Notes under the pieces: generated by a model
Databases searched by the model: none
What the model saw: only the letters and a program-made list of their open reading frames with translations
Told to the model about the DNA's origin: nothing
Position numbers and translations under genes: made by a program
Origin: JAQVUB01 sp033809415
Lineage (GTDB): Bacteria; Verrucomicrobiota; Lentisphaeria; Oligosphaerales; Oligosphaeraceae
Assembly: GCA_033809415.1 (NCBI GenBank)
Contig: JAPXLT010000249.1
Location: forward strand, 1 to 7,115
Length of the DNA: 7,115 nt
Direction: 5' to 3'
Shown here: positions 1-6,260 of the stretch, piece by piece
Layout: each line of letters begins with the position of its first letter
How positions within the stretch are numbered: the first letter of the stretch is position 1

Positions 1-37
1 GTATTTATTCGGTCTCGGAAGTTATTTTAGTCGAAAC

Positions 38-78
38 TGTTTGCAAAATGTTATATATAAGCTAACTTATTGCAAACA
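38..78. promoter_or_regulatory. Inverted-repeat operator upstream of abiEi
   Basis: Two 16-base arms, 38-53 (TGTTTGCAAAATGTTA) and 63-78 (TAACTTATTGCAAACA), are inverted copies matching at 14 of 16 positions; the outer nine bases match perfectly. The 9-base spacer is AT-rich (TATATAAGC) and together with the left arm gives a plausible -10 hexamer, but I see no convincing -35. AbiEi antitoxins are known to repress their own operon by binding inverted repeats in the promoter with their winged helix, so this is very likely the autoregulatory operator. The arms and distances are seen; the role is inferred. Confidence 0.72.
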
Positions 79-102
79 CTTTCGGATATTGAGGTAATGC
101 AC

Positions 103-906
103 ATGACTAATTTCAAATGTGGGGTTTTGGATGCCTGGGTACAGGAGCTGCCGGCGTCCGGGCGCTATACATTCACCCGTCAGGAAGCCATGCAGGCAAC
201 GGGACTGACCCACGGTGCCTTCAGATTGGTCTCCATGCGGCTGTCATCTCAAAGGGTCATTGTCAGGCTGCACCAGAATTTGTATGCGGTCATTCCTTTG
301 GAGTACCGTGCGGTTGGGGTTCTGCCGGCGGAATGGGTGGTTGATGATTTGCTGGTCCACATTGGACAGAAGTATTATCTGGGACTCTTGACTGCTGCCG
401 CTCTTCATGGTGCGGCACATCAGCGTCCCCGCGTCTGCCAGGTAGTCACCGATCGTCCAGTACGGCCGGTCGAGGTTCACGGCATGGGCATCCGCTTTTA
501 TGTCAGTAACCGCCTGGCGGAAACTGACACAGTTCAAATCAAGGGTGAAGTCGGGTATCTGCCGGTCTCCACGCCGGAGGAGACGGCATTCGATTTAGTC
601 AGATACTCTCGTCAATTGGGTGGGCTATCCCAGGTGGCTACCGTGTTGCAGGAGTTGGGGGAAAAGCTGAATGGTGATAAATTGGGCGAAGTCGCCATCC
701 GGCGCGACCGTCTTCCCGAAACACAGCGACTGGGCTGGCTGTTGGAGCGGGGCGGCTTCAACGCCGCTGCCTACCCTTTGCATGAATGGCTGTCCACTCA
801 AAAAAAGGAGTATGTCCCCCTGGCTCTGTCGTCTTCTATTCAAGGGGCAACTCGCGACTCACGCTGGAAACTCTGGCTCAATGAGGAAATCGAGGAGGAC
901 TTGTAA
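103..906 (+). CDS. abiEi: AbiEi-family antitoxin and transcriptional autorepressor (type IV TA)
   Basis: 267-residue protein of the AbiEi family, the antitoxin of the AbiE type IV toxin-antitoxin and abortive-infection system. In this family the antitoxin does not bind the toxin but counteracts its effect and represses the operon. The N-terminal part (about residues 20-65) reads as a winged helix-turn-helix with a basic wing; the rest is the family's C-terminal antitoxin domain, including the typical STPEETAFDLVRY stretch near residues 156-168. The ATG at 103 is preferred because GAGG (91-94) lies eight bases upstream. An in-frame TTG at 70 and ATG at 97 would also extend the frame, but the TTG falls inside the operator arm. 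The stop overlaps the abiEii start as TAATG, so the two genes are co-translated. Length and domain order are normal for the family. Confidence 0.88.
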   Translation: MTNFKCGVLDAWVQELPASGRYTFTRQEAMQATGLTHGAFRLVSMRLSSQRVIVRLHQNLYAVIPLEYRAVGVLPAEWVVDDLLVHIGQKYYLGLLTAAALHGAAHQRPRVCQVVTDRPVRPVEVHGMGIRFYVSNRLAETDTVQIKGEVGYLPVSTPEETAFDLVRYSRQLGGLSQVATVLQELGEKLNGDKLGEVAIRRDRLPETQRLGWLLERGGFNAAAYPLHEWLSTQKKEYVPLALSSSIQGATRDSRWKLWLNEEIEEDL

Positions 907-1703
907 TGATACCCCGAAACTATATCAATGCCTGGCGCGCTTCCGCCCCCTGGCGCTCCGATGCCATGGTTGAGCAGGATTTGATTATCTCCAGGTGCAT
1001 CGTGGAGATATTCCGGCAACCGGAACTGGCCTCCGCCTTCGCCCTTCGGGGCGGCACGGCTCTGCACAAGCTGTATTTTCATCCAGCCGGACGCTATTCC
1101 GAGGATCTTGATTTGGTTCAGGTCGCTCCTGGCCCGGTCGGGCGGCAGATTGACCTGTTCCGGAATCTGTTGTCACCGTTGCTGGGTGAGCCATCACGCA
1201 AGCAGGGCGCCGACATGGTGACGCTGATTTTTCGTTTTTCCTCGGAAATCCCACCCGTCACACCTCTGAAACTGAAGGTGGAGATCAACACCCGGGAACA
1301 TCTTGCGGTCATGGGGATTCAGACTCGCAAGTTCAGTCTTTCCTCGCTCTGGCTGTCAGCCAGTACCCAGGTTCAGACGTATGGCATCGAAGAACTGCTG
1401 GGAACTAAACTGCGGGCGCTCTATCAGCGACGCAAAGGGCGTGATGCCTACGATTTGGCGAAAGGCATCTCCGAGCTTCAGGTTCGCCCGGAAACCGTGG
1501 CGCGTTGTTTTGCCGCCTATCTGGACAACGAGGGTCTGTCGATTACCCGCAAGCAGTTTGCCGACAATCTGGAGGACAAACGCCATAATGCGGACTTCAT
1601 GTCTGACATCTCCGTGTTGCTGGCTGACGGTCAAGGCTTTGAGATGGCGGAGGCTCTGGATTTAATCGAAGCCACGTTCCTGCCCTGGCTGGCATGGCGA
1701 TAG
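906..1703 (+). CDS. abiEii: AbiEii/AbiGii-family nucleotidyltransferase toxin
   Basis: 265-residue DNA polymerase beta-like nucleotidyltransferase, the toxin of the AbiE pair. Visible motifs are GGTALHK (residues 49-55), the metal-binding SEDLDLV with Asp67 and Asp69, a further acidic position in KLKVEIN (Glu125), and the family's motif block near 161-183 with KLRALYQRRKGRDAYDL. All expected catalytic residues are present, so it looks active. AbiEii proteins bind GTP and cause reversible growth arrest; the related MenT toxins transfer nucleotides to tRNA acceptor ends, but the substrate here is not shown by the sequence. Translation starts at an ATG overlapping the abiEi stop, with GGAGG (894-898) seven bases upstream. 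No clear T-tract terminator follows; an inverted repeat lies about 50 bases downstream. Confidence 0.9.
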   Translation: MIPRNYINAWRASAPWRSDAMVEQDLIISRCIVEIFRQPELASAFALRGGTALHKLYFHPAGRYSEDLDLVQVAPGPVGRQIDLFRNLLSPLLGEPSRKQGADMVTLIFRFSSEIPPVTPLKLKVEINTREHLAVMGIQTRKFSLSSLWLSASTQVQTYGIEELLGTKLRALYQRRKGRDAYDLAKGISELQVRPETVARCFAAYLDNEGLSITRKQFADNLEDKRHNADFMSDISVLLADGQGFEMAEALDLIEATFLPWLAWR

Positions 1704-1750
1704 CAAGGCAGAAATGGCGTGCTATCCGAAAACTCATCGCAGGTTGATTT

Positions 1751-1792
1751 AATTCTGTCCGGTCAGGGCAGGGGAAGCTTTCCGGCAGAATT
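1751..1792. repeat. Inverted repeat downstream of abiEii
   Basis: Arms 1751-1762 (AATTCTGTCCGG) and 1782-1792 (CCGGCAGAATT) pair over 11 bp with one bulged T and a 19-base loop. It sits between the toxin gene and the transposase. There is no following T-run, so it is not a standard intrinsic terminator. It could be a mRNA 3' stabiliser, a factor-dependent terminator or part of the IS end. The rest of the 1704-1908 gap shows no gene. Confidence 0.4.
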
Positions 1793-1908
1793 GTCATCGG
1801 TAGCTGCTGTCAGGTGAAAATCCACTCCCCTGGCTCCGCTGAATTTATCCGACCCCGTATTGGGATTATCGTATCCGGCTTTGGCAAACCCGATTTCGTG
1901 AGGCAAGG

Positions 1909-3000
1909 ATGAAACGTGATTTCTGGCGCAATGTGAAACTCCTTCTGGCGCGACTGAGTCATCTGGATATCAATGAACAGCAGCAGAAGGAGATTGATTA
2001 TCTCCGGGAGGAGAACCAGACCTTGCGGGATTGTCTGAAAGCTACCGGGAAAAGAATGATATTGACCGATGTCCAGCGTAAAAACCTGTCCATCAGGGCG
2101 GTCGCCTTGGGAACGCGACTGGAGGATGTGGTCAGCATTGTCAGGCCGGCGACCCTGCTTGGCTGGCACCGCCGCCTGGTAAAACTAAAATTCGACAGTT
2201 CCGCATCGTCGCGTCGACCGGGACGCCCGCCATCATCCGCTGAAATCCGGGAGCTGGTATTGCGTCTGGCGCACGAGAATGCATCCTGGGGCTATCTTCG
2301 CATTGCCGGTGAACTGAAAAAGCTGGGCATTGCACTCGCTCGGACGAGCGTCGCAGCCATTCTTCGTGAGCATGGCCTGCCCCCTTCGGGAGACCGTGAA
2401 AAGCGGGGCATGACCTGGGCCGAATTCCTCCGCATTCATAAAGAGCTTCTCTGGGCCACGGATTTCTTCACCGCGGAAGTGTGGACTCCATTCGGGCTGG
2501 TCACCTGTTATGTGTTGTTCTTCATTCACCTTGGCACACGAAAAGTCCGGGTTGCCGGTATAACGGAGCATCCTTCAGCCGAATGGGTTGAGCAGCAGGC
2601 CCGCAATATGACCGGCTTTGACGGTGAACTTTCCCGGGCCGGATATCTGATTCATGACCGGGACAGCAAATATACGGCCCGCTTTGACCACATTATGAAG
2701 GAAGCCGGGATAAAACCCATTCGGCTGCCGCTGCGGAGTCCGAATTTGAATTCCGTCGCGGAAAGGTTTGTCTTGAGCATAAAATCCGAATGCCTGGACC
2801 GCTTTATTCCCATAGGAGAAAAATCGCTGCGTCTGGCAATCAGCAACTATATGGAATTTTATCACACCGAGAGGCCGCATCAGTCGCTTGGCAACAAGCC
2901 CGTTCGACCGGAAGATGAACCCGGTCCAGCCACAGGCCGGATCGCCTGCCGGGAACGCCTGGGCGGCCTTTTGAAACATTATTTCCGCCAGGCAGCCTGA
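1909..3000 (+). CDS. IS3/IS481-like DDE transposase (integrase core protein)
   Basis: 363-residue transposase of the retroviral-integrase fold. Residues 20-45 are rich in Glu, Gln and Leu with a heptad-like spacing, as in the coiled coil of IS3-type proteins. Residues about 50-95 and 105-158 carry two DNA-binding segments; the second resembles the HTH_21 domain (motif GYLRIAGELKKLG). The catalytic core follows with Asp185 (WATDFF), Asp250 (LIHDRDSKY) and Glu285 (NSVAERF), i.e. an intact DDE triad, and ends with the usual YHTERPHQSLG block at 318-328. GAGG (1900-1903) sits five bases before the ATG. It is one complete ORF with no programmed frameshift, unlike classical two-ORF IS3 elements. 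No terminal inverted repeats or target-site duplication could be identified by eye, so the element's limits are unknown. Its insertion near abiE suggests an accessory region. Confidence 0.9.
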   Translation: MKRDFWRNVKLLLARLSHLDINEQQQKEIDYLREENQTLRDCLKATGKRMILTDVQRKNLSIRAVALGTRLEDVVSIVRPATLLGWHRRLVKLKFDSSASSRRPGRPPSSAEIRELVLRLAHENASWGYLRIAGELKKLGIALARTSVAAILREHGLPPSGDREKRGMTWAEFLRIHKELLWATDFFTAEVWTPFGLVTCYVLFFIHLGTRKVRVAGITEHPSAEWVEQQARNMTGFDGELSRAGYLIHDRDSKYTARFDHIMKEAGIKPIRLPLRSPNLNSVAERFVLSIKSECLDRFIPIGEKSLRLAISNYMEFYHTERPHQSLGNKPVRPEDEPGPATGRIACRERLGGLLKHYFRQAA

Positions 3001-3011
3001 AGCTGCCAAAT

Positions 3012-3078
3012 GCCTGCATTCCCAGTCATCCGGCCTTGCGCCGGAGGCCCTTCTGTGTCTGAATGCCGGAATTCAGGC
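3012..3078. repeat. Nested inverted repeats after the transposase gene
   Basis: A 6-bp hairpin (TCCGGC 3029-3034 with GCCGGA 3040-3045, 5-base loop) lies inside an outer pair GCCTGCATTC (3012-3021) and GAATTCAGGC (3069-3078) that matches at 9 of 10 positions. It begins 12 bases after the transposase stop and could terminate its transcript or be part of the right end of the IS. The T-tract is weak (CCTTCT), so termination is uncertain. Confidence 0.4.
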
Positions 3079-3208
3079 TGGAAGAAGGCACAATCGGCGC
3101 CAAAACCACCGTTTTCAGATGATCCCATTCGATGAAATTTCCTGCCGAAATCGTTTTCTTCTTTCTCATAAATGGGAACTTGGCCCGCAGATGAATTTTT
3201 GGATAGGA

Positions 3209-3516
3209 CGGGCAAAATACCACCCCATAGCCTACAACCCTGGACGCATAGGAAGTCAGCATTCCTGGTGATGGCAATGCAAAGGGGGGGGGCAAAATAC
3301 CACCCCCTTGCCGACAGCCCGGGAAGCAACCCGAACCTTCGCGGAACCGACGTGGGTGACATTCATGTAATCTGCTGAGTGCACCGTTTGCTCAAAATCC
3401 CTGGTCAGGATGACCGTCACAGTATGACGGTTGCGGGCGCCGTCCGGACGGCAGGGGGGTCGTGAAACGCTACCCCCTTTCCGATAGCCGGCGGGGCAGA
3501 AAAAAAGCACCCCGCC
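3209..3516. repeat. Four degenerate copies of a GC-rich repeat
   Basis: Unit 1 (3209-3240) and unit 2 (3289-3320) are direct repeats exactly 80 bases apart, matching at 27 of 32 positions around GGGCAAAATACCACCCC. Unit 3 (about 3455-3489) shares 16 of 18 bases with unit 2 in the segment 3472-3489 versus 3302-3319. Unit 4 (3490-3516) adjoins unit 3 and forms a 7-bp hairpin GGCGGGG/CCCCGCC around an A-rich 13-base loop. Every unit has a G-run, an A-rich centre and a C-run, so each can fold on itself. Unit 2 is preceded by nine Gs (3284-3292). Read on the minus strand, units 1 and 2 would encode the similar peptides VGYGVVFCP and VGKGVVFCP. Decayed coding, a dispersed intergenic repeat and protein-binding sites are all possible. 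Confidence 0.6.
3413..3452. repeat. Two adjacent palindromes between repeat units 2 and 3
   Basis: ACCGTCA (3413-3419) and TGACGGT (3425-3431) form a perfect 7-bp inverted repeat with a 5-base centre. Seven bases later the 14-base perfect palindrome GCCGTCCGGACGGC (3439-3452) follows. They lie about 200-240 bases upstream of the recombinase operon, where a resolvase-type crossover or accessory site could be expected, but no experimental or homology support is visible. Apart from these and the GC-rich repeats, the 3001-3652 gap shows no convincing gene. Confidence 0.4.
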
Positions 3517-3652
3517 AAAAGCATGGTCGAGAGTCACCGTGGCGTTGGTTCCGGGGATGTCCTTCAACATTCCTTTTTCATCTGATTTGCAGACTCCCGG
3601 ATGGCAGCGCGATCTTCCAATCGTAACGCAACCTCTCAACAAAGGTTTTATC

Positions 3653-3850
3653 ATGTCAGAATCTGACAAGCTTCATACACTATTCCAAATCCTGGCCTCT
3701 GCCATTCTGCGCCGCGCAGGGGCAAACGTCCCGTCAGCAGTAAAACAGCGGGATTGTGTCCGTGAGCACTTGCTTAAGTGCGAGAGGGGCGCTTTCAGTA
3801 AAGCAAGCGCCGACACAGGCGTCAACCACAAGGAGAACCATCATGAGTGA
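3653..3850 (+). CDS. Small protein of unknown function, first gene of recombinase operon
   Basis: 65-residue ORF that I do not recognise. The ATG at 3653 is chosen over an upstream in-frame ATG at 3539 because AAAGG (3641-3645) lies seven bases before it. The product has a mostly hydrophobic, possibly helical segment near residues 9-20 (LFQILASAILRR), a basic and Cys-containing middle and a polar His/Glu-rich tail; no signal peptide or known domain. It overlaps the next gene by eight bases at CATGAGTGA, the same junction used between the DUF2924 and recombinase genes, which favours a real coupled gene. Against this, the region is full of short RNA hairpins and codon third-position bias is weak, so it may be a leader ORF or a structured leader. 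It could be a regulator or accessory factor of the recombinase. Confidence 0.5.
   Translation: MSESDKLHTLFQILASAILRRAGANVPSAVKQRDCVREHLLKCERGAFSKASADTGVNHKENHHE
3654..3668. promoter_or_regulatory. Perfect 15-base dyad over the start codon of the 65-residue ORF
   Basis: TGTCAGA (3654-3660) and TCTGACA (3662-3668) are perfect inverted copies around a single central A. The dyad includes the last two bases of the ATG start codon. It could be the operator of a dimeric helix-turn-helix protein, with the last gene of the operon an obvious candidate, or an RNA hairpin limiting initiation. The one-base centre favours a DNA-level operator, as a hairpin would lose its innermost pairs. Confidence 0.45.
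3707..3811 (+). repeat. Three short hairpins inside the 65-residue ORF
   Basis: CTGCG/CGCAG (3707-3719), GCACTT/AAGTGC with a GCTT loop (3766-3781) and GGCGCTT/AAGCGCC (3788-3811) are all perfect stems; the last overlaps an alternative stem GCTTT/AAAGC (3791-3804). They end about 20 bases before the AAGGAG ribosome binding site of the DUF2924 gene, so they could control its translation. Chance stems of 5 bp are common; the two longer ones are the better signals. Confidence 0.35.
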
Positions 3851-4277
3851 GCAAAACAAGCACCCTGAGGTGCGTCTCGAGCTGCTCCAGTTGCAGAAGA
3901 GGAGATTGCCGGAACTGATTGCAAAATGGAAACTGCTGTTTGGTTGTGAGCCGCCGCAGTATGGCGAGGTCTTCATGCGGCGGCGTCTGGCGCACCGCAT
4001 CCAGGAACTGGCCTATGGCGGACTCGACGCGCAGACGCAGGCCAGACTGGACAGCGTCAACATCAGGGTGAAGCGGGCGCATTCGGGTCTGCGCCTGGGC
4101 ACGGCCATTGTGCGCACCTGGCGCGACACGCGCTACGAGGTGCGCGTCTGCCAGGAGGGCTTCGAATGGAGCGGGCAGGTCTACGGTTCGCTCTCGGCGG
4201 TGGCGCGGGCCATCACGGGAGTCAACCGCAACGGATATGAATTTTTCGGCATCAGGGAGAAAGCCAGGCATGAGTGA
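3843..4277 (+). CDS. DUF2924 domain protein, recombinase-associated
   Basis: 144-residue protein. Residues about 80-138 match what I know of the DUF2924 family: a basic LRLGTAIVRTWRD strand, a GFEWSGQVYGSLSAVARAITG core and a terminal NGYEFFGI. The N-terminal half is helical and basic (LQKRRLPELIAKWKLLFG, then FMRRRLAHRIQELAYGG), consistent with nucleic-acid binding. DUF2924 genes commonly sit just before serine recombinase genes in phage- or island-derived DNA, as here; the molecular function is not established to my knowledge. The start at 3843 is supported by AAGGAG (3830-3835) seven bases upstream, which rules against the longer in-frame start at 3756. It overlaps both neighbours by eight bases, so it is translated from the same mRNA as the recombinase and probably acts with it, for example as a directionality or accessory DNA-binding factor (inference). 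Confidence 0.85.
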   Translation: MSEQNKHPEVRLELLQLQKRRLPELIAKWKLLFGCEPPQYGEVFMRRRLAHRIQELAYGGLDAQTQARLDSVNIRVKRAHSGLRLGTAIVRTWRDTRYEVRVCQEGFEWSGQVYGSLSAVARAITGVNRNGYEFFGIREKARHE

Positions 4278-5610
4278 TATCATCACGGAAGCGCGCTGCG
4301 CCATCTACACCAGGAAGAGCACGGAGGAGGGGCTGGACATGGAGTTCAACTCTCTGGATGCCCAGCGGGAGGCCGGCGAAGCGTACATCGCCAGTCAGCG
4401 TCATCGGGGCTGGCACTGCCTTCCCGATCATTACGACGACGGCGGGTTCAGCGGCGGAAACACGAATCGGCCCGCTCTCGCGCGGCTGAAGCGGGACATC
4501 AGCGAGGGAAAGGTGGATGTGGTTGTGGTCTACAAGATCGACCGCCTGTCCCGTTCGCTGATGGATTTCGCCGCACTGCTGACCTTGTTCGACAAGCACA
4601 GCGTGGCCTTTGTCAGCGTCACCCAGGACATCAACACCTCGAGCAGCTCCGGGCGCATGATGCTCAACATCCTGATGACGTTCGCCCAGTATGAGCGCGA
4701 GATCATCGCCGAACGCATCCGCGACAAAATCGCCGCGGCCAAGAAGAAAGGCATGCATACGGGCGGCATTCCTCCGATGGGCTACCGGTCGAATCCGGCC
4801 ACGAAAAAGCTTGAGATTGTGGAGGAGGAGGCCGCTCTGGTCCGGCGCATTTTCGACGCCTATATCCGGCTGGGTTCGGCCCGGGACGTGGCTTGCGAAC
4901 TCGAAGAAGAGGGGCTTCGCACCCGGACGTTGGTCAGCCGCCGCGGGCGGACTCACGGCGGCGGGCCGTTCACGCCTGCGTTCATCTACGCCATGCTGCA
5001 GAATCCGCTCTACATCGGCCTGGTCCGGCATCATGACAAGACCTGGCCGGGGGAGCAGGAGGGCATCATTGCCAAAAACACCTGGGATGCGGCACAGCAT
5101 CTGCTGAAGGAGCATCTGCGCTTCGATGGACGGCGCCAGAAACGCCTCACCGCCCTGCGCGGACTGGTTTTCTGCGGCTGCTGCGGTGGGCTCATGAAGG
5201 AGAGCTTCAGCAAACGCCTGCCAGGAAAGCGCTATCGCTATTTCATCTGCGGAAAGGACAGCAAGCGCATCCGCTCAACCTGTGCGTTGAAGCGCGTGCC
5301 GGCGCAGGAGCTCGAAGCGCTGCTGCTTTCCGAAATCGGCGGGATGCTGGCGAAGCCGGAAGTTCTGGCGGGCATTCTGCAGGCGGCGAAGGAACTCTCG
5401 GAAAACGGGCGGTACCTGAAAATTGCGCAGGTGCGGGAGGCCTGCGCCGATCTCAGCAAAGTATGGGACGTCATGTTTCCGGTCGAGCAGTATAAATTCA
5501 TCCGCGCGATCATCGCCAAAGTCACGGTGTTTCCGGACCAGGTCAAGATCGAATATGACACGCGGGGTCTGGAACAGATTATTCGGGAAGCAGAGGAGGT
5601 CGTCGCATGA
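4270..5610 (+). CDS. Serine site-specific recombinase (resolvase/invertase type with zinc ribbon)
   Basis: 446-residue serine recombinase. The catalytic domain (about 8-155) has the nucleophile Ser17 in YTRKST, the DRLSR motif at 91-95 and FAQYEREIIAERIRDK near 138-153. The Recombinase domain follows (about 165-275: GIPPMGYRSN, then FIYAMLQNPLYIG). A zinc ribbon is shown by C302-x2-C305 with C327 and C338. The C-terminus (about 345-446) is helical and ends acidic. All key residues are present, so it should cut and rejoin DNA through a phosphoserine link. It is somewhat shorter than typical phage large serine integrases (often 450-600 or more residues), and I see only a weak coiled-coil segment. 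The start at 4270 is chosen because it begins just before the catalytic domain, overlaps the DUF2924 stop, and has AGGGAG (4254-4259) upstream; an in-frame ATG at 4108 adds an Arg/Ser-rich shadow of the previous gene. Candidate target sites upstream are unproven. Confidence 0.93.
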   Translation: MSDIITEARCAIYTRKSTEEGLDMEFNSLDAQREAGEAYIASQRHRGWHCLPDHYDDGGFSGGNTNRPALARLKRDISEGKVDVVVVYKIDRLSRSLMDFAALLTLFDKHSVAFVSVTQDINTSSSSGRMMLNILMTFAQYEREIIAERIRDKIAAAKKKGMHTGGIPPMGYRSNPATKKLEIVEEEAALVRRIFDAYIRLGSARDVACELEEEGLRTRTLVSRRGRTHGGGPFTPAFIYAMLQNPLYIGLVRHHDKTWPGEQEGIIAKNTWDAAQHLLKEHLRFDGRRQKRLTALRGLVFCGCCGGLMKESFSKRLPGKRYRYFICGKDSKRIRSTCALKRVPAQELEALLLSEIGGMLAKPEVLAGILQAAKELSENGRYLKIAQVREACADLSKVWDVMFPVEQYKFIRAIIAKVTVFPDQVKIEYDTRGLEQIIREAEEVVA

Positions 5611-6005
5611 GGAAGACAGAAAAGCTGGTCAATGGCAATATTGAAGTAACCATCCCGGTCCGGCTGAAATACGATGGGCACAAGACCGTCATCGTGCAGC
5701 CGGACAAGCTGCCGGACACCTTGGAGCCCGGACAGATGACGTCGCTTCAGAAAGCGCTCGTGCAGGGCTTCCAATACCGTGACGCCCTGGAATCCGGGCA
5801 GGTGCACTCCGTCTCGGAACTCGCCCGCAACGAGGGCCAGGAACGCGCCTTCCTTTTCCGGGCGCTCTCCCTGGTCAATCTCGCTCCGGACATCATCGGG
5901 GCCATTGTCAGCGGCATGGAGCCGCCTGCTCTCACGCTGGCCAGACTGAGAAAAGGCATCCCGGAGGACTGGAGCGAACAGAGAAAAGCGTTTGGCATGG
6001 TATAA
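5607..6005 (+). CDS. Small protein with likely helix-turn-helix, last gene of recombinase operon
   Basis: 132-residue protein that often accompanies this recombinase type; I know no established function or name. The N-terminal third is beta-like (VNGNIEVTIPVRLKYDGHKTVIV). Residues about 66-104 (VHSVSELARNEGQERAFLFR, then ALSLVNLAPDIIGAIVSG) look like a ParB/KorB-style helix-turn-helix, and the end carries a PPALTLARLRKGIPEDWSEQR segment. It starts in an ATGA overlap with the recombinase stop and has GGAGG (5595-5599) seven bases upstream, so it is tightly coupled. A DNA-binding role as repressor of the operon or as an accessory factor in recombination is inferred from the fold and context. 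The gene is directly followed by the operon's terminator. Confidence 0.72.
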   Translation: MRKTEKLVNGNIEVTIPVRLKYDGHKTVIVQPDKLPDTLEPGQMTSLQKALVQGFQYRDALESGQVHSVSELARNEGQERAFLFRALSLVNLAPDIIGAIVSGMEPPALTLARLRKGIPEDWSEQRKAFGMV

Positions 6006-6057
6006 AAAAATCCCGGCTGGCATTCCCTTGCGGGGCAGCCGGGAGTTATTTTGCTTT
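6004..6057. terminator. Intrinsic terminator of the recombinase operon
   Basis: TCCCGGCTG (6011-6019) and CAGCCGGGA (6036-6044) form a perfect 9-bp GC-rich stem. It is followed by GTTATTTTGCTTTT on the plus strand and preceded by seven As (6004-6010), so it should stop transcription in both directions. It begins five bases after the stop codon of the last operon gene and therefore marks the end of the transcription unit. Confidence 0.85.
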
Positions 6058-6125
6058 TGAAGGCAGGAGGAAAAGGACGGAGCAGGGCGCCAGCCTGGAT
6101 TTCTCACTGCTCAGAAAAGGTGATG

Positions 6126-6150
6126 AAAAGCAAGTTTTTCAAATGCTTTT
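6126..6150. repeat. AT-rich inverted repeat
   Basis: AAAAGCA (6126-6132) and TGCTTTT (6144-6150) are perfect 7-base inverted copies in AT-rich intergenic DNA. It could be a weak second terminator after the recombinase operon. Apart from this and the 6261-6295 repeat, nothing convincing is visible in 6058-6346. Confidence 0.25.
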
Positions 6151-6260
6151 TACATCCAAAACAGAGAACTATTTTGAATAGCCGTTTTATGGTCTGCAAC
6201 AGCCCTGAAAACAAAATGCCCGAAAGACGAAAAATTTCAGCATTGATTATCAGCCACTTA

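Noticed and set aside
3209..3516. CRISPR array
   Set aside because: The units are degenerate, irregularly spaced and not separated by spacers of uniform length, and no cas gene is present.
3256..3669. Minus-strand 137-codon frame across the repeat region
   Set aside because: It runs through palindromes and hairpins, has no convincing domain and no good ribosome binding site; kept only as a possible decayed reading in the repeat finding.
4252..5115. Long minus-strand frame of 287 codons
   Set aside because: Shadow of the serine recombinase gene, whose catalytic motifs are clear on the plus strand.
5238..6107. Minus-strand frame of 289 codons
   Set aside because: Antisense to the recombinase end, the small HTH gene and the terminator; no recognisable domain.
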